Origin: Rotaria macrura
Lineage: Eukaryota > Rotifera > Eurotatoria > Philodinida > Philodinidae
Direction: 5' to 3'
NCBI GenBank assembly: GCA_900239685.1
Contig: OENT01000005.1
Span: 1-64,000, forward strand
DNA: 64,000 nucleotides
Below the pieces are notes generated by a model. That model saw only the letters and a program-made list of their open reading frames with translations. It was not told where the DNA came from and searched no databases. The translations under genes and the position numbers were made by a program. How positions within the stretch are numbered: the first letter of the stretch is position 1; each line of letters opens with the position of its first letter. Shown one piece after another: positions 1-12,675 of this stretch.

Positions 1-1683
1 ACTTCAGAGATTACCTAAATATGAAAATATTTTTGATCGGATATATAGTAGTCTCACACTACTTAAAAGAAGATATGTCAAAAATTTTCCGACAGAATTA
101 GGGAAAGGGACTGTACTGCGTATCATGAAAATGTTGGTAAATAAAAAATGGATGTGAAATTGGCATCGGCGACAATATAATATCCAATTTTCCTGTCTTT
201 TACACAGAATAGATGATTATACACATAGATTGCTCATCTATGGATTCTACTGATATTCGAAGAATACGTGAAAGATTCAACCTTATAAAAGTATTTTTGG
301 AATTTGAATTTTAAATACCAATCAAATGCTAAAAGGGAAATCGAATTCGCATATAATGTATCCAGAGTCAATGAAATGTTTAAGGAAGTTTCAACTAACA
401 CCATAGAACGATAATGCCTAGACATATTGAAATTCGAATAGATTTGCTCCTAACACTTTTCTCTAAAATCTGATGTACTTGTTACTATTCAATATCTCAA
501 AGACACAAGTTTCATTTTTAATTGAAACTTGATTAATGATTAAATCATTATAAGACATATTTACATTTTAAAACTTTCTACTACATATTTTTTCATTTAA
601 GTTTTTACAAAAAGATTATTGTTTGTTGAATATCCATACATGGAGAGCGAATTCATTGGAGAACACAATCTAAACACAAATTCGCTCCATGATTTAAATT
701 TCAAAATCTTCCTTCATTAGACAGGAACTACAGTACGAAATTCGAACACGTGAAAATATCATGTATATACAATACTAGTATTAAGGATTTGTGTGTTCAA
801 CAAATATTTCAAGTCGAATGTGTCGAGTATTTAAATGATTATCCAATAGTCTACTAGAAGTATTGGAATTTTTATGCAAGTACATGAATTTTTAGTGGTA
901 TTTAGATTTAAGTTTGAAAATGTCGAAAAAATATTGGATATCATTTTTAGCATAGATCTCAGAAAATTCTTTATCAATAGACGCATTTCTCTTGGAAGTC
1001 TGTAGAAGTACTTCAGCCAATGGACATTTGTTTTTCTCTGATTATCGCTTTAATCTGGATTTTCAAGAAAGAACAATAGACCGACTATTTTGAATGCAAT
1101 CTTGAAAATTAGAGATATTGAACTCAATGCAACTGTGCCATTCATAATGATTTCGGTCGATTGATTTGAAAAATTACATTCTTAAAATCCGAATTGAAGT
1201 TTTGAATCTGCATGAAATATCATCGAAATTGCTACTAAAATTTTAGTTCGCCGTCTTTTAAAATTAACACAGAAAAAATTTATCCCATCATTCAATCCAT
1301 GGACGATTTGTTCATGAATATAAGATGATAATTTAATGAAAACCAAGTCTATTGTATGGAAAATTCGAGCGTCGACAAAAATGTATATCTCATATTATTG
1401 CATTCGATATTCAATCATATCATTTTTGTCTTGTTGATGGTTATCTAATGAATACAAAGAAGGTAAAAAGATAGTTTCCAGCAGTTTTCATATCGATCAA
1501 TGAATTCAATAGAAAATTACATACAATGGTACCCATGATAGCCTTTGTTAATCAACTGACTCAACAATCATGGTATGAATGTGAAAAGAAAACAAAAAGA
1601 AGAAGAAAATATAAAAGAGAAGACATATTACATAGATCAGAATCTCAAAACATGTAAGACTATTTTGTTTTATTTATTAATTT
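1..1683. other. Intergenic, no gene recognised
   Basis: AT-rich sequence with stops in all frames. The only open stretches are short and show no family motif, and no splice-linked chain of exons was found. The first 1.6 kb could contain UTR or distal exons of a gene outside the window, but nothing visible supports that. Confidence 0.5.
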
Positions 1684-2400
1684 TTATACATCTTGTACAA
1701 ACTGTTCATGTTCATGTCGTTTTCGTGCTTCGTAGTCTGCTAATTCACGTTCCCATACTGGCAATAATTTACCAACCATATCCCAGTAGTTACTCTACAA
1801 GAAAGAAATGATATTTTATGAAATTAGCAAAACATGATAGTATTTCAAATAGAAGAATCGAACTTTTAATGTAGTAAATTTGTTATTATCCGGTTGTCTT
1901 AAATGTGTGTCAATGTCGTTATTTAATTTTTCAATAGACTATAAAATAGATCTAAATTGTTACTAATAGTATTTTACTGTCAGATTACTTTTAATAAATT
2001 TTCATTTCGTATTCGGGCCTTTTCAAGTGATGACATGAATAAAGTTTTATCATTGTGTTGCATTGATTTTGGTAGTTGTATTAGAGAAGAATCAAGTAAT
2101 GATTGTCGTTCATTTTTACTAAATTTAGAAGAAAAAAGTAGATATTCAACAGAATACTTCATGATTACATCACTAATAACCTACATGTATGATCGCTTTA
2201 ATTCTAATTCTGTTGTTTCAGCGTAATAATCGCTGCCTGGCCCAAATTTTTTCAGCATCGCTTTAATTCAGAAAAATAAGAAAAAGTCAATGACATATAC
2301 CATCGAATGGTTTTTCTACATAGTAACGATACGAAGGATTACACAAAGTGGTGCCCTCTTTAGGATTGCATTCATGTAGTAACTCAAACTTTGTTGCCAT
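1684..2400 (-). CDS. CEP15: CEP15 (C3orf14)-like small centrosomal coiled-coil protein
   Basis: Five exons on the minus strand (2400-2301, 2260-2185, 2118-1989, 1938-1864, 1794-1684) join in phase to give 163 residues. All four introns are 41-69 nt with GT..AG ends. The start ATG opens exon 1 with MATKFELLHECNP. The C-terminal half is a charged helix: LEKARIRNENLLKSIEKLNN, then a short loop, then NYWDMVGKLLPVWEREL before a basic tail ending in FVQDV. From memory, vertebrate CEP15/C3orf14 has the same order, namely a helix with a KRN.SLLKDIE-like core followed by a YW....IPKWE-like motif. That is the basis for the call. The family localises to centrosomes and cilia. The N-terminal 55 residues match nothing I know. 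Exon 3 could be read further upstream, but the intron used here removes an in-frame TAG. A different small ciliary coiled-coil family is the main alternative. Confidence 0.6.
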
Positions 2401-3889
2401 CTGTGTTTCGACAAGTAAAACTTACTACAATAAATTGTTACACCAAATACGAATATAGTTATCATGAGCTCGACTCAATTATTTTTTAAGAGCATAATGA
2501 GTTAATAGATTTTCAATAGCAATCAAATCAGTAAAACCGGTGATTGGGAGTGGTGATAGTGAGATCTATATATTGTATTTGCACTTTTAAAAAATCGATG
2601 TGATGTTAATCAAACTTCTTCCTTGTCATTCTTTCTCGATTATCTATTCAGTTTTCAACAAATGTTTATATAATCGGAACCATTCGAATCATGAATGAAC
2701 TAGAAAAATACATCTAGAGAGATTGGAGACCTGGAAGCTGTTTTACTTTTAATGCTTCTGAGAACCAAAGCTTAAATACAAGAATTGTATATCAATGTGG
2801 TGATATATTTTTAGTAATCTATAATTTTTATTTCTGTCAATGCAGAAATAGGCTTCTGGCCTTTTCTAATTTATTCACAGATTAATGAGCAACGCCGGAA
2901 GGATCTTCGATCAGCATGAAACAAACTTCATTGATCTGGCGTTAGACGTTTTTATCAATTTGAAAATTTCATTCTGATGTAAGAATACAATGAGTTATGA
3001 CTCGTAAAACAGTTTACCTTTCTTTCTGAAATGGTATGTAGCTAACATGAATGGGAAAAAAAGATGTTTCCTACAAATTAAGAGACTACAATTTTTTATT
3101 CATTTCTTGAACTGTTGCTCTAGCACTGTGATCGAAAATTTTCACGCTGTTTATTGCTTTTACTACATCGAGACGAGAAAGAACACGTTTTTATCTTATG
3201 ATAGATTGATCAATAAATCATTTGTAGTCTAGTTTTCAAGTCAAAACGAATTCTGTAATGTAAAATTAGTAATCACCAAGAAAGCAGACATTTTTATTTT
3301 GGGGAAAATATCTCTAAGCTTATTCTGCTTTTGACAACAAATTTTCAGTAAGCGAGTAAATAATGTAAACGAAAAAATAATCTTTGTTAAAAGTGATCGT
3401 CAATGATTCATTTACAGGACCCGCTATTTATTTTACTTTTTCATCTATTATATATTGGTGATTTGATTTGATAGTGATTTTAGTTGCACTACTCGATATT
3501 AATTTCGTTTTGCTGAAAACACTTCCATGTATTATAATTAAATATATCTGGAACATAGTGAAAGATTTTTAAAATAATCTATAATTCATCACTTATAGTA
3601 TATAATCTCGTTTAGATTGTAGACTCGACATCTACATATTATGTCTGATCCAAAAATAATGAAATCGATATTAGCAATGTTGAATATCAGTGATTTTCAC
3701 TGCTGCATGAATTATTAGTTCATTATCATTTATAGATGGTTTCGTAATGTTGATATAATCTTCTGATCAATTTGATCAATCGTTACCGTGTCATTCATTG
3801 AATTAACGTAGAAATCGATTATACATACTATCGAATAAACGTCGAAAATACAGTAGTTTGATATATTTACGTTAATAAATAAGTCGACG
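2401..3889. other. Intergenic, no gene recognised
   Basis: AT-rich spacer between the divergent CEP15-like gene and the TIL-domain gene. It must hold both promoters, but no clear TATA or initiator pair could be assigned. No repeat, RNA gene or coding exon was recognised. Confidence 0.5.
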
Positions 3890-4433
3890 ATGAATTCTAT
3901 GTTACCTATCCTTCTATCATTCTTATTCACATCGATCGTTAGTATTCCATTCGGAGGTGCATATTTGTAATTCCCTGTTCTTAGATTTTTTTAATTATTT
4001 CTTCTCTGTGTTTTATTTTTTTTAGCAATTTTAACCAGTTTGCGATGTGACAAGAACGAACAATATATGTGTGGAACGCCATGCATTGCAACATGTATCT
4101 AAATACCAGCATCTTGTTCAACATCATGTCAGTATGGTTGCTTTTGTACCGATGAGTACGTACGGGAGTCGAATCAATCTAAGAAGTCCTTGCATTCAAC
4201 GTTCCAACTGTCCAAAAGTCGACAATGTATCAGATTGTGATCAGAATGAAGAATATACAACATGTGATTCTACTTGCTTTGAAACTTGTAGTTTTAAACA
4301 TGACCAATGTACAAATCAATGCGTTTCCGGTTGTTTTTGTGCTTGTTCTGATCATGTTCGTCAAAGCAATAGTATAAACAGTATATGTGTCCATCGTCAA
4401 GACTGTCCAAAGGAATGTGTTGAAGATAATTAA
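3890..4433 (+). pseudogene. Secreted two-domain TIL (trypsin-inhibitor-like) cysteine-rich protein, disrupted
   Basis: Exon 1 (3890-3956) encodes a signal peptide, MNSMLPILLSFLFTSIVSIP. A 69-nt intron with a strong pyrimidine tract ends at 4025. Exon 2 then enters a first TIL domain in phase (C-x7-C-x3-C-x3-C spacing, then a GCFC core). An in-frame TAA lies at 4100-4102, inside that first domain. After the GCFC core the reading frame changes near 4165-4190. The second TIL domain is complete in the new frame, with 10 Cys and a final GCFC...CVHRQDC block, ending at TAA 4431-4433. A polyadenylation signal AATAAA follows near 4528. TIL domains usually inhibit serine proteases. With one nonsense codon and one frameshift this copy would yield only about 47 residues, so I call it a pseudogene. 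Assembly error is the alternative, because the second domain is well preserved. Confidence 0.65.
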
Positions 4434-6577
4434 CAACACGATGGTTTGCTTTTGAATACTTTGAAACGAGAAAAATTATAAGGATATGTACTACGGTTGA
4501 AATAGATTTGAAAATTTTTTATTCTATAATAAATAGATTAGGGAAAAAAGAAATTCTTCAATGAATGTTTATTGTAATACACCAAGGTTTATGTGTGCTC
4601 ACGGTATCATTGATTTTTCTACACTATTGTAGAATCTCGCATTGACAGTATTATGAATGATTCCATAGGTAAATTTTATCGATTTAAATAAGACAACATA
4701 TATTTTAATAGGTACACCGACATTTGAGCCTTCATTGGTTAATTATGGAAGAAGCCAAATCCATACGCAATCACCTTTTCAACTCAAAATTAGGAGATAG
4801 AAGCATGCCGCATCTTTCTACGAGGTTGATGACTCGCTAGTATAGCTGTCTATAGATAAGTTAGCCATATTTACGAAAATGAGTAAGTTTTTTAAGATTA
4901 TTTTTATTTTTTTTCAAGTAGTATCCATTATGGCTCTGTCTTATTGTATTGTTATTACACAATGTCTATTGTTAAAGCCTTGGAATTCAAGGAACAATTT
5001 CTACTCGATGGTTTTGGTTACCTACAAGATGGGGGGGGGGGAGGGGGAAGGGTGTTCTGTTTAGATTTGTCCACACCCACACATGAACACTTGAAAAAAT
5101 AATCGTTTTGAATGCTTTTTCGTGTCTCTTTAAAGATGACTGTCTTAATAACGGAGGTCAGTAAAATTGAATCAACAAGATGATAAGAGGGTGCATGTTG
5201 ATATAGATATGTTTCTCATTTAATTAACCACTGAAGGCTCTAATATCGGTAGCTCAACTATCAAGTCACCATTTGAACATGTAACATGATTGAAAGATCT
5301 TCAAGTTTTTGTTATTCTTCATAATATTAGAAAAATGTTCTCGAGAAAAACAACATCGAACAACAATGCTAACGATTATGAGAAGTTAAGTTTATTGTGA
5401 ATTAAAAATACAAGGTGTTAACATTCTGTAGGAAAACTATGTGTCATATGACATGGATGTTTCGACTCGTTAAAGTCTTGAAAAACTTTTCGTTCTTTTT
5501 CTCCTCGAGATAAAACAATATTCGTTCTTCTTAGAATTCGAGTGCTCTTACGAAAGTAAATGATTACAATATATGATCTTATATAATTAGCAACAAGTCT
5601 ACATCGAAAAAGAGTCTCATAGAATATTCCCACACTCGAAATAATGACAAATATAGTTCAATAAAAATCTTGTGAAATACTACAGGTGTGCGTCAAATGC
5701 TACCTTGAAAATTCTCAATACTTGGGATACAGCTCGTTTTTCTGAATAAAGAAACAATTTTCATAAGCACTGACATTAAAATCAGCAAACAGTATCGAAG
5801 GATGTATGATTTGTTTTTCGTGTGATCTAAGTGCTTTGTCGCTACTTACACTTAGTATTTGCGTAGATTCTTGATTAAAAACAGCTTTTCATTTTAGATA
5901 GAACGTCTTCTAACTATATAGATACGTAACAGAAGATGAAGCTATATCCAACATTCAAAATCACCGACGGCATTCCACTTATAACTTATCAGTCTATCAA
6001 TGAATATCATTGTAGCGCTATCAAATAACATTCCAAAAACAGTCAACCATTGAAGTATGAACTTATCATCGATTGATTATTGATACAAATTGAGTAGTTT
6101 AAATTTTAACCATCAATGAAAATTTTCATTAGTCTAGACAACCTATCAAACGGTTTAACAGGAAATTTCCTGTGAATCGAATTAGATAGAATATCATACA
6201 AGATATGAAGATTATCAACATGGATGAATTTTATTGCTTAGAATTCTGTCGAAATTATAAATAAACACAACATTGAAAATAATATCTATTTCTATTCAGT
6301 AGTATTAAGAATAGATATCAATGAGACTCAATGTTAACAGAGTTTTGCAATAAATATTGTTAAACATCACTTTGTATTTTGTGCAATTGATAGTCCGTAT
6401 ATTGTTTGATTATTTCATCATCTTCATTCTGATATTGATCATTGAATTCTTCCTCACATTCAAGTTGCCGCTGTTTATTAATGGTAATACCAATCATATT
6501 TCTGTTTTAGAACAAAATAAAAAGAAAGAAAAACAAGATGTCAATGTACTATTCATGAAAACAAAACAAAACATAAC
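4434..6577. other. Intergenic, no gene recognised; G homopolymer
   Basis: No coding exon recognised. It contains a run of about 11 G starting near 5031 within a GGGGGGAGGGGGAAGGG tract, unusual in this AT-rich context. The remainder is unstructured AT-rich sequence between the TIL pseudogene and the 3' end of the glutamate receptor. Confidence 0.5.
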
Positions 6578-9500
6578 CTACTCAATCATTTTTATTCGAA
6601 GAATTTCTCGAAAACTAATATCCAATGTGTCGGAGTCATTTTTAGCTGTTATTAAAAATTCTGTAAATGCAATGAAACACGAGAGAATAATACCAAATAG
6701 AAATATGTAGAAAAGGCCAGTTACACTTGAAAGGCTTAATTCACTGAAGCGTTTGTCTTTACTGACTTGCGAACATTCGGAACGTTCATACCTTTCCATC
6801 GAAAAAGAAAATAAATGATAAAATAAAATCTTTCACTTAAAATGAAAGAGTCATAAATTCTCTAATATATCTAACGATCGATTACTACAAGACGAATGAG
6901 AGGAACGAGAAGTAAGGGAAATGTCATCGAAAATCAAAACATACCACCAACGCTGTTTCAGTTTATCCAAAAATCCTGATTCTCGTAGATTAGTAACAAT
7001 TATATTCATTGCCTCTGTTAAATCAGAACCTAATCTTGTTGCAATACCATAGCCTTTTGAGTCAAGATCTGAACCAACTTTCATCGTATCACATGGAAAC
7101 CTTTCATTAACATATTCATTTTTTGTTGATCTAAATTTATATTTGAAAAAAAACAGTATCGATGTCATATGTTTTGATCATGACTCAATACATGCTAACT
7201 TACTCGATAAAGAAAGCATATTTTCCTTTTGAATTTCGTACTTTTGTTACGCCTTCATCATTCGACGTAACGAATACTTCAGATGAACTACGTTGTATGG
7301 TAGCCCACATATGTTGGAAAACAGTAACATTAGATTTTTCAAAGAAAGCTGATGTTGTACCATTTCGAACTGATCCATATTTGATTTCTTGTTGTTTAGC
7401 TAAGAAATGTTCGATAAAAAACAATAGTTAGTCATCTTACGGAATTATCGACTGATATTATTAACCCATTGATCATTCTCTTTCCTAAAAATTGGCTGCT
7501 CATTTACATTTTATCTATTATGTTGATTCAAACTATGATTATAAAGGATTTTATTCATAATGCCTAGAGTTGCTTTCTTGAATAGAACGTTTTTAGATTA
7601 GTAGACATTTTGATAGACTTCTTACAAATCTACTTAGATCAAGCAATAAATTGAACCATCTCAGAGAAAAATTGTGACATAATTAAATTTGAATTTGGAG
7701 ATGAATCGATATGTTGATTGATGTAGACGAATAAAAAAAAGAACATTTTCTTCTAGAAACATGTTTCTACATCTCAATTATAGATTTTTCAGATATTCAA
7801 CATTTGAGAAACTATGAGAAGTTCCATAGAATCGTATTCGAAACAAATATATTCAATAAATACATCATAAAGTAACTATTATTAAAAGATCTGACTCACG
7901 CCTTGACAATGTTTTCTCATGAGATCTTTTTTAAATAAGACAAACAAGAGAAAAGTATTTTCTCCGAGTACGAAAATCAACCTCAGGAAAGTTTTTTGTT
8001 TCTCTTCTTACCAAGATCTTCGACACTTTCGATTGGTGTCACTAATTTTTCGACAGTTAAAAAAGCAACAAGATTAGCAGTGTACGATGAGACAAATATT
8101 AATGAAAAATACCACCATGATGTTGCTGCCACTCGACCCGATAATGACTTAGGTACAAGATTTATTGATTGTCTCATGAATGATGCGAAAGAAAAGAACA
8201 ATGCATTCGATATGCCGAATAAATGAACCGTATCATGTTTTTGATCATGCCTTTTTAAGTTTTGAGTTGTATTAAGATTTGTGAAGCGTTGTATTGTTGA
8301 TCGTGTACGATGATGATGACGACGTTTCACTGATGATCTTGGAGATGTTGGTAGTTCAGTGGAATATTCGGAAAGCGTCGATTCTCGTCTTGACCGTTGC
8401 AATTCAATTAAACTTTTCCGTCGATCATTGACACTTTTAGGATATGAATATGAACGATATGATGGTCGTCGTACGACACGTCGTCGCCAACCAGAATTAA
8501 CGACGCGTGATGTTAGAAAAAGAATAACACTAACAGCAACGTATGCCAATGAGAGACATAACCAAATTTCCATTGATACAGGATTCATAAACGAGAAAAC
8601 ACCTGGTTTTTGTGCATCCGGTTTACGAATCTATGGCAAACGAAATGAGATAGCTCATTGAAATAAATCAATATGAAAACAGCATACCATAATGGAAATA
8701 CCTTGAATATACAAAAAAGAAGAAATTTAAAAATTAGTAAAAATCCATAATAAAGGTTCTTTTTCGTTCCGCATTCACTCACCTAAATTCATGAATGGCT
8801 TACTAAAATCGACAACTTCAGAACGTACTTGACTGATTGTCAATGGAGCAATTGCCATATCGGCTTTTCGAGATACAATATCACCAACCATTCCTGAAAT
8901 CGGATGACATTTGTAGAACTTTGCATGAAAACAGTATGATTCATGCGAGGATTACTACTCAAAACAGCTGAACGAAATTTTCAAAAATAATAATCAGTTA
9001 ATATAAATATTACAGATAGTTTCCAGCTAAAAATAAACGATTATCTATTCCTTTTTTTTCTTCTATTTGAAATAATAAAAGTTAGCGTTTGTTTCTACAG
9101 TTAATCAATATTTCTATCATTTAAATATTATCATTGTTACTTGAGAAGGATATATTATTTTCTTGAAAAGAAACAAAGAATGTTAATTATCATGTCAACA
9201 TGTATTGGAAATCTTTCATCGAGTCAAAAACGATTTATCGTAATGAAATGTAACACTCATTCAATTATAATCCGATATTATGTCAAACAAATGATTGACA
9301 AAAGAAATCACTAGCGATCTGTAAGATTCGAAATCAATGGAAAAAAAGGAGGAAGGAAAAATCAGGATACCATTCTAGAAACATATGTCGACACATAAAA
9401 GCCTAGATGTGCATTCGATTTCACATCACTAAAAACAGTTTTCATCCTACTTTATCGATAAGAGAGTTTGAAATAACTGAAATATAAAAACGAAATCAGT

Positions 9501-12500
9501 TCTCCGTGTTTTCTAACAATTATTCTTAGTTTGTTTTATCGATAGTTATATCTAGAAATGAAAATAATTTAAAAGAATTGGATAATTATCACTATTCGAG
9601 TCAGAACTTTTGCATATTATTCATATCATTTGTTGACTATGAATCATATAGTACAGACATTGAAGAACATATATCAACTAATCATTACGTACCATCCCAA
9701 ATACCAGTTGATTTGTTTTTACTGCCGAAACGTCCATCTTCAACAATTCGAAACTGGCAGGTTATATTTAAAATTGAACAAACTTTTTCTGCTAAATCAA
9801 CACAAAAACCTTGTAATTCGTGAAACTCAAATACTCGTCCTCCTAATTCTTTTAGATTCACTTGCACTTGATTATAACTTGCATATGAAGCTGTTCGTCT
9901 ACGTAACATTAGAAATGGTTCATCGAATAAACCAGTTATATAATATATTCTAGATGATGATGATGATGATGATGATTTTTCCTTAAAAGATAATTCTCTT
10001 TGTTTATCTACATAACATGAATGATATTCATTATTTTTTGTTGAATAACGTCCTATAAGTTGTATTTGTTTTTGATTTTGATTTAGTAATGATTGTTGTT
10101 TTGAAAAAATATTCACATAAGCAACATCATGATGAAGAATTTTTAATTGTTTCGTTTGTTTAAAACGATTCGTTTTACAGTCAATGGAATTTAAAGTGAA
10201 AATTCGAATAATTAAATTTAATCCATCAAATAATGTACGTGAATTTCTTTGTAATGAATCAGATAGTTGAGAATTGAAATGTGCGTATGAAAAATATGAA
10301 TCATTCGTATGTATTTTACTATTACATGAATTATGTTTTACATCTGTTTCATTTAGTAAGAATGAAGAATTTTGTATTGATAATTCAGTAGAATTAAATA
10401 ATTTGTCAGAAGTAGGACTACGACGAAATGATAATGTTGTTCTGTAATATGATTTGTAATGATTTAGTTTTACGGATAACAGGTTATTGACATTGAAATT
10501 TGATGATTGTAGATCATCAGTAGTACACTCATTATGTTGATGATCAAAATATATTAGTTGACCACTAAAATTAATTTTATTCATCCATGCACAAACATCA
10601 AAAGTAGATACGATTATGTATTGATAAGAATCACTTGTTAGTCCTGAAGCATGAAAAAATTATAAAGACATGCTACACGGTTGCTAGTTTTTCGACAAGT
10701 AAAAATCATGAATATAGAAATATCTTATTTTCTATGAATTTCAGTTCATTTTGCTTTTCCAAAAAAAGAAAACGATCAGTCGTCTGTAAGAAGGTCTATT
10801 CTTATATGAGACTTCGATGAAAAACTAAACTACTATTGATTATTACAGTACGCACATTCAAATAGATGATTATCGATGTCGGTTCATTTATCTATATAAA
10901 CAAGTAAATAGAAACGGCATGTCGTAAATGTAAATGTTTTGAATGAAATGAATCAACGATGTTAGTATTATTATTTAACACGTCTGTTTGCTTTTGCCTG
11001 TCAAATTTTTGTCATACGTTTCTTTTTATTCGGAACTTATTTCGAAATCTGCACCTAACATTGAGATCAGAGTAAAATTTCCAATAATTATATTTTTATC
11101 TATATAAAAAATATACGCTAATGAAATCATTCTATGAAATATCATGCTTTACTCTGTTCAAGTTGTTGTTGATTGTAATTAATGAATATTATTGTAGGTG
11201 TCGGATAAGAAAGTTCAAAAGAATATTTCTCTTACACAAATATTCTTTTGAACTTATGTGTAGAAAAAGTCAAAATCACAACAAGTATGAATCTTGATTC
11301 CAGACGAAATCTTTGATGTGCATATCAAGACGATAAAATTTTTATGAGATTGACACGCAGCTATTTAGTCGAAAATATAACTATAACTAACTTCGATGAT
11401 TGTTCAGAAGTATTCTTCGGCTAGACACTATCTTCGTTCTCCTTCGAGATAGTTAACCGAACTAAAGAATATAATTCAATTATCTATTTTCTAACTGCTA
11501 CCGATAAATAGATATGTTTTCTATCATATGTTTTATAATACTCCATAAAACTGATGGAAATCTCAGCTATCTCTCATGACTGCTTTCCACATTAGGTTAT
11601 TAATTTTTGGAAATACGTTGGGTGTGATGTTTGCATCTAATTATTGAAATTTGCTTACACAATGAGTTTTCTCTTCGTAGCATTCAACCATTCAACCTAT
11701 AATCGTGAGTTGAAACTCTTCTTTTGGGACACAACATTGAACATCATTATTCTTTTCACAATAAAGAAAAAAAAAAGAAGTATAAAAACAGCTAAACAAC
11801 GAACCCATATGTGAAATTTTCTGAAACATGTTTTCATATTCTTCATAAGATTGAAGATCAAGTAAAATACAGATGGGTATTTGACTCTTGTGTTGTGAGT
11901 TTGATTCAATACCATAAAGTATTGAATAGACATCTTCATAATAGGTTGAACGAATATCCAACGTAAAACTATTGTAATATTCATCCTTATTCATCAATTC
12001 AAGAAATTCGTAAAGTCTCTGAATAGACTCATCATTATCATATATGTATATGGCTTTATATACACGATTATATTTCAAATGATAAACTAATGCTTGAAGA
12101 ATATTGGGCATAATGAAATATTCTTGTGTAGATTGTCTAAAAAGATACAAATAACATCAATACGAAGACGAATTAAAAATCATGACAAACTTTGCTGTTG
12201 AAAATATCATTGTCTTTCTCCCATATGACTTCATACTGATAAAAGGTTTATGATTCGTTTGACAAAAATCACGAATTATATTTGCATGAATTTTATTTGT
12301 ACGTACTAAATAAATGTCTATAAGATTTTGTTCGAATTCAAGTTGATCGATAAGATCAGGTAGAGAATATAATGCATGAGACCAGTGTATTTCAAAATGT
12401 AAGCCTCTACGACCACACAAAGCTACACTGGGTACTTGGAAATTAATAGATTCTGTATGATTATAAGTATCATCAATAATTTTGATTCGTAATGTTGATT

Positions 12501-12675
12501 GACCATTTGAAAAATATAAGATGGACGAAAAAAGATGTAAAACACGAAGAGACAACATTCGCAGAGATAACCATTGAGAAAAATGCTCTATGAATATTTC
12601 TTTCTCGTCTTTTCCTACACTGTAAGAGCCAAAATCTAATCGATAAGAATAAATTGGATTAGACTTGCTATTCAT
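6578..12675 (-). CDS. GRIA: AMPA-type ionotropic glutamate receptor subunit
   Basis: Nine exons (12675-12191, 12136-11697, 10643-9693, 8893-8783, 8701-8688, 8630-8012, 7399-7204, 7130-6945, 6791-6578) join in phase to 1071 residues. A signal peptide is seen if Met40 (12558) is the start. The order is amino-terminal domain, S1, M1, pore, M3, S2, M4. Agonist-site residues are present: P642, T644, R649 ([14 protein letters not shown]) and E939 (FFIEST). M3 carries [20 protein letters not shown], and the DSKGYGIAT and [10 protein letters not shown] blocks are AMPA-like. The Q/R site (residue 820, codon AGA at 8174-8172) is Arg. The loop between M1 and the pore is about 95 residues and rich in Arg/Ser, against roughly 30 in vertebrate AMPA subunits. 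A 14-nt exon encodes GISIM. A poly-Ser run from a (TCA)n tract precedes S1. The C-tail is short. Exon 2 may contain an additional unrecognised intron around 11710-11800. The role is a glutamate-gated cation channel at the plasma membrane. Confidence 0.93.
8688..8701 (-). other. 14-nt micro-exon of the glutamate receptor
   Basis: Exon 4 ends at 8783 in phase 1 with NLG. The large M1/pore exon begins at 8630 in phase 0 with [10 protein letters not shown], and its preceding in-frame codon is TAG, so direct splicing of the two is not in frame. Between them, TTTTTTGTATATTCAAG is followed by GTATTTCCATTATG and then GTATGC, a donor. Including these 14 nt restores the frame and yields [17 protein letters not shown], which closely follows the conserved GISILYRKP run of AMPA/kainate receptors. 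The flanking introns are 81 and 57 nt. Confidence 0.85.
11211..11255. repeat. Perfect 18-bp inverted repeat, 9-nt loop
   Basis: AAGTTCAAAAGAATATTT (11211-11228) is followed by a 9-nt loop and its exact reverse complement (11238-11255). It lies in the 1,053-nt intron between receptor exons 2 and 3. Either strand can form an 18-bp hairpin. It is too short for a typical animal pre-miRNA stem and has no flanking helix that I could see. Confidence 0.8.

Noticed and set aside
5031..5058. G-run as possible G-quadruplex
   Set aside because: One long G-run with two shorter ones could fold, but there is no gene context to give it a role, and homopolymer length is error-prone.
8359..8661. Plus-strand open frame opposite the receptor pore exon
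   Set aside because: It is the antisense shadow of the exon encoding M1, the basic loop and the pore.
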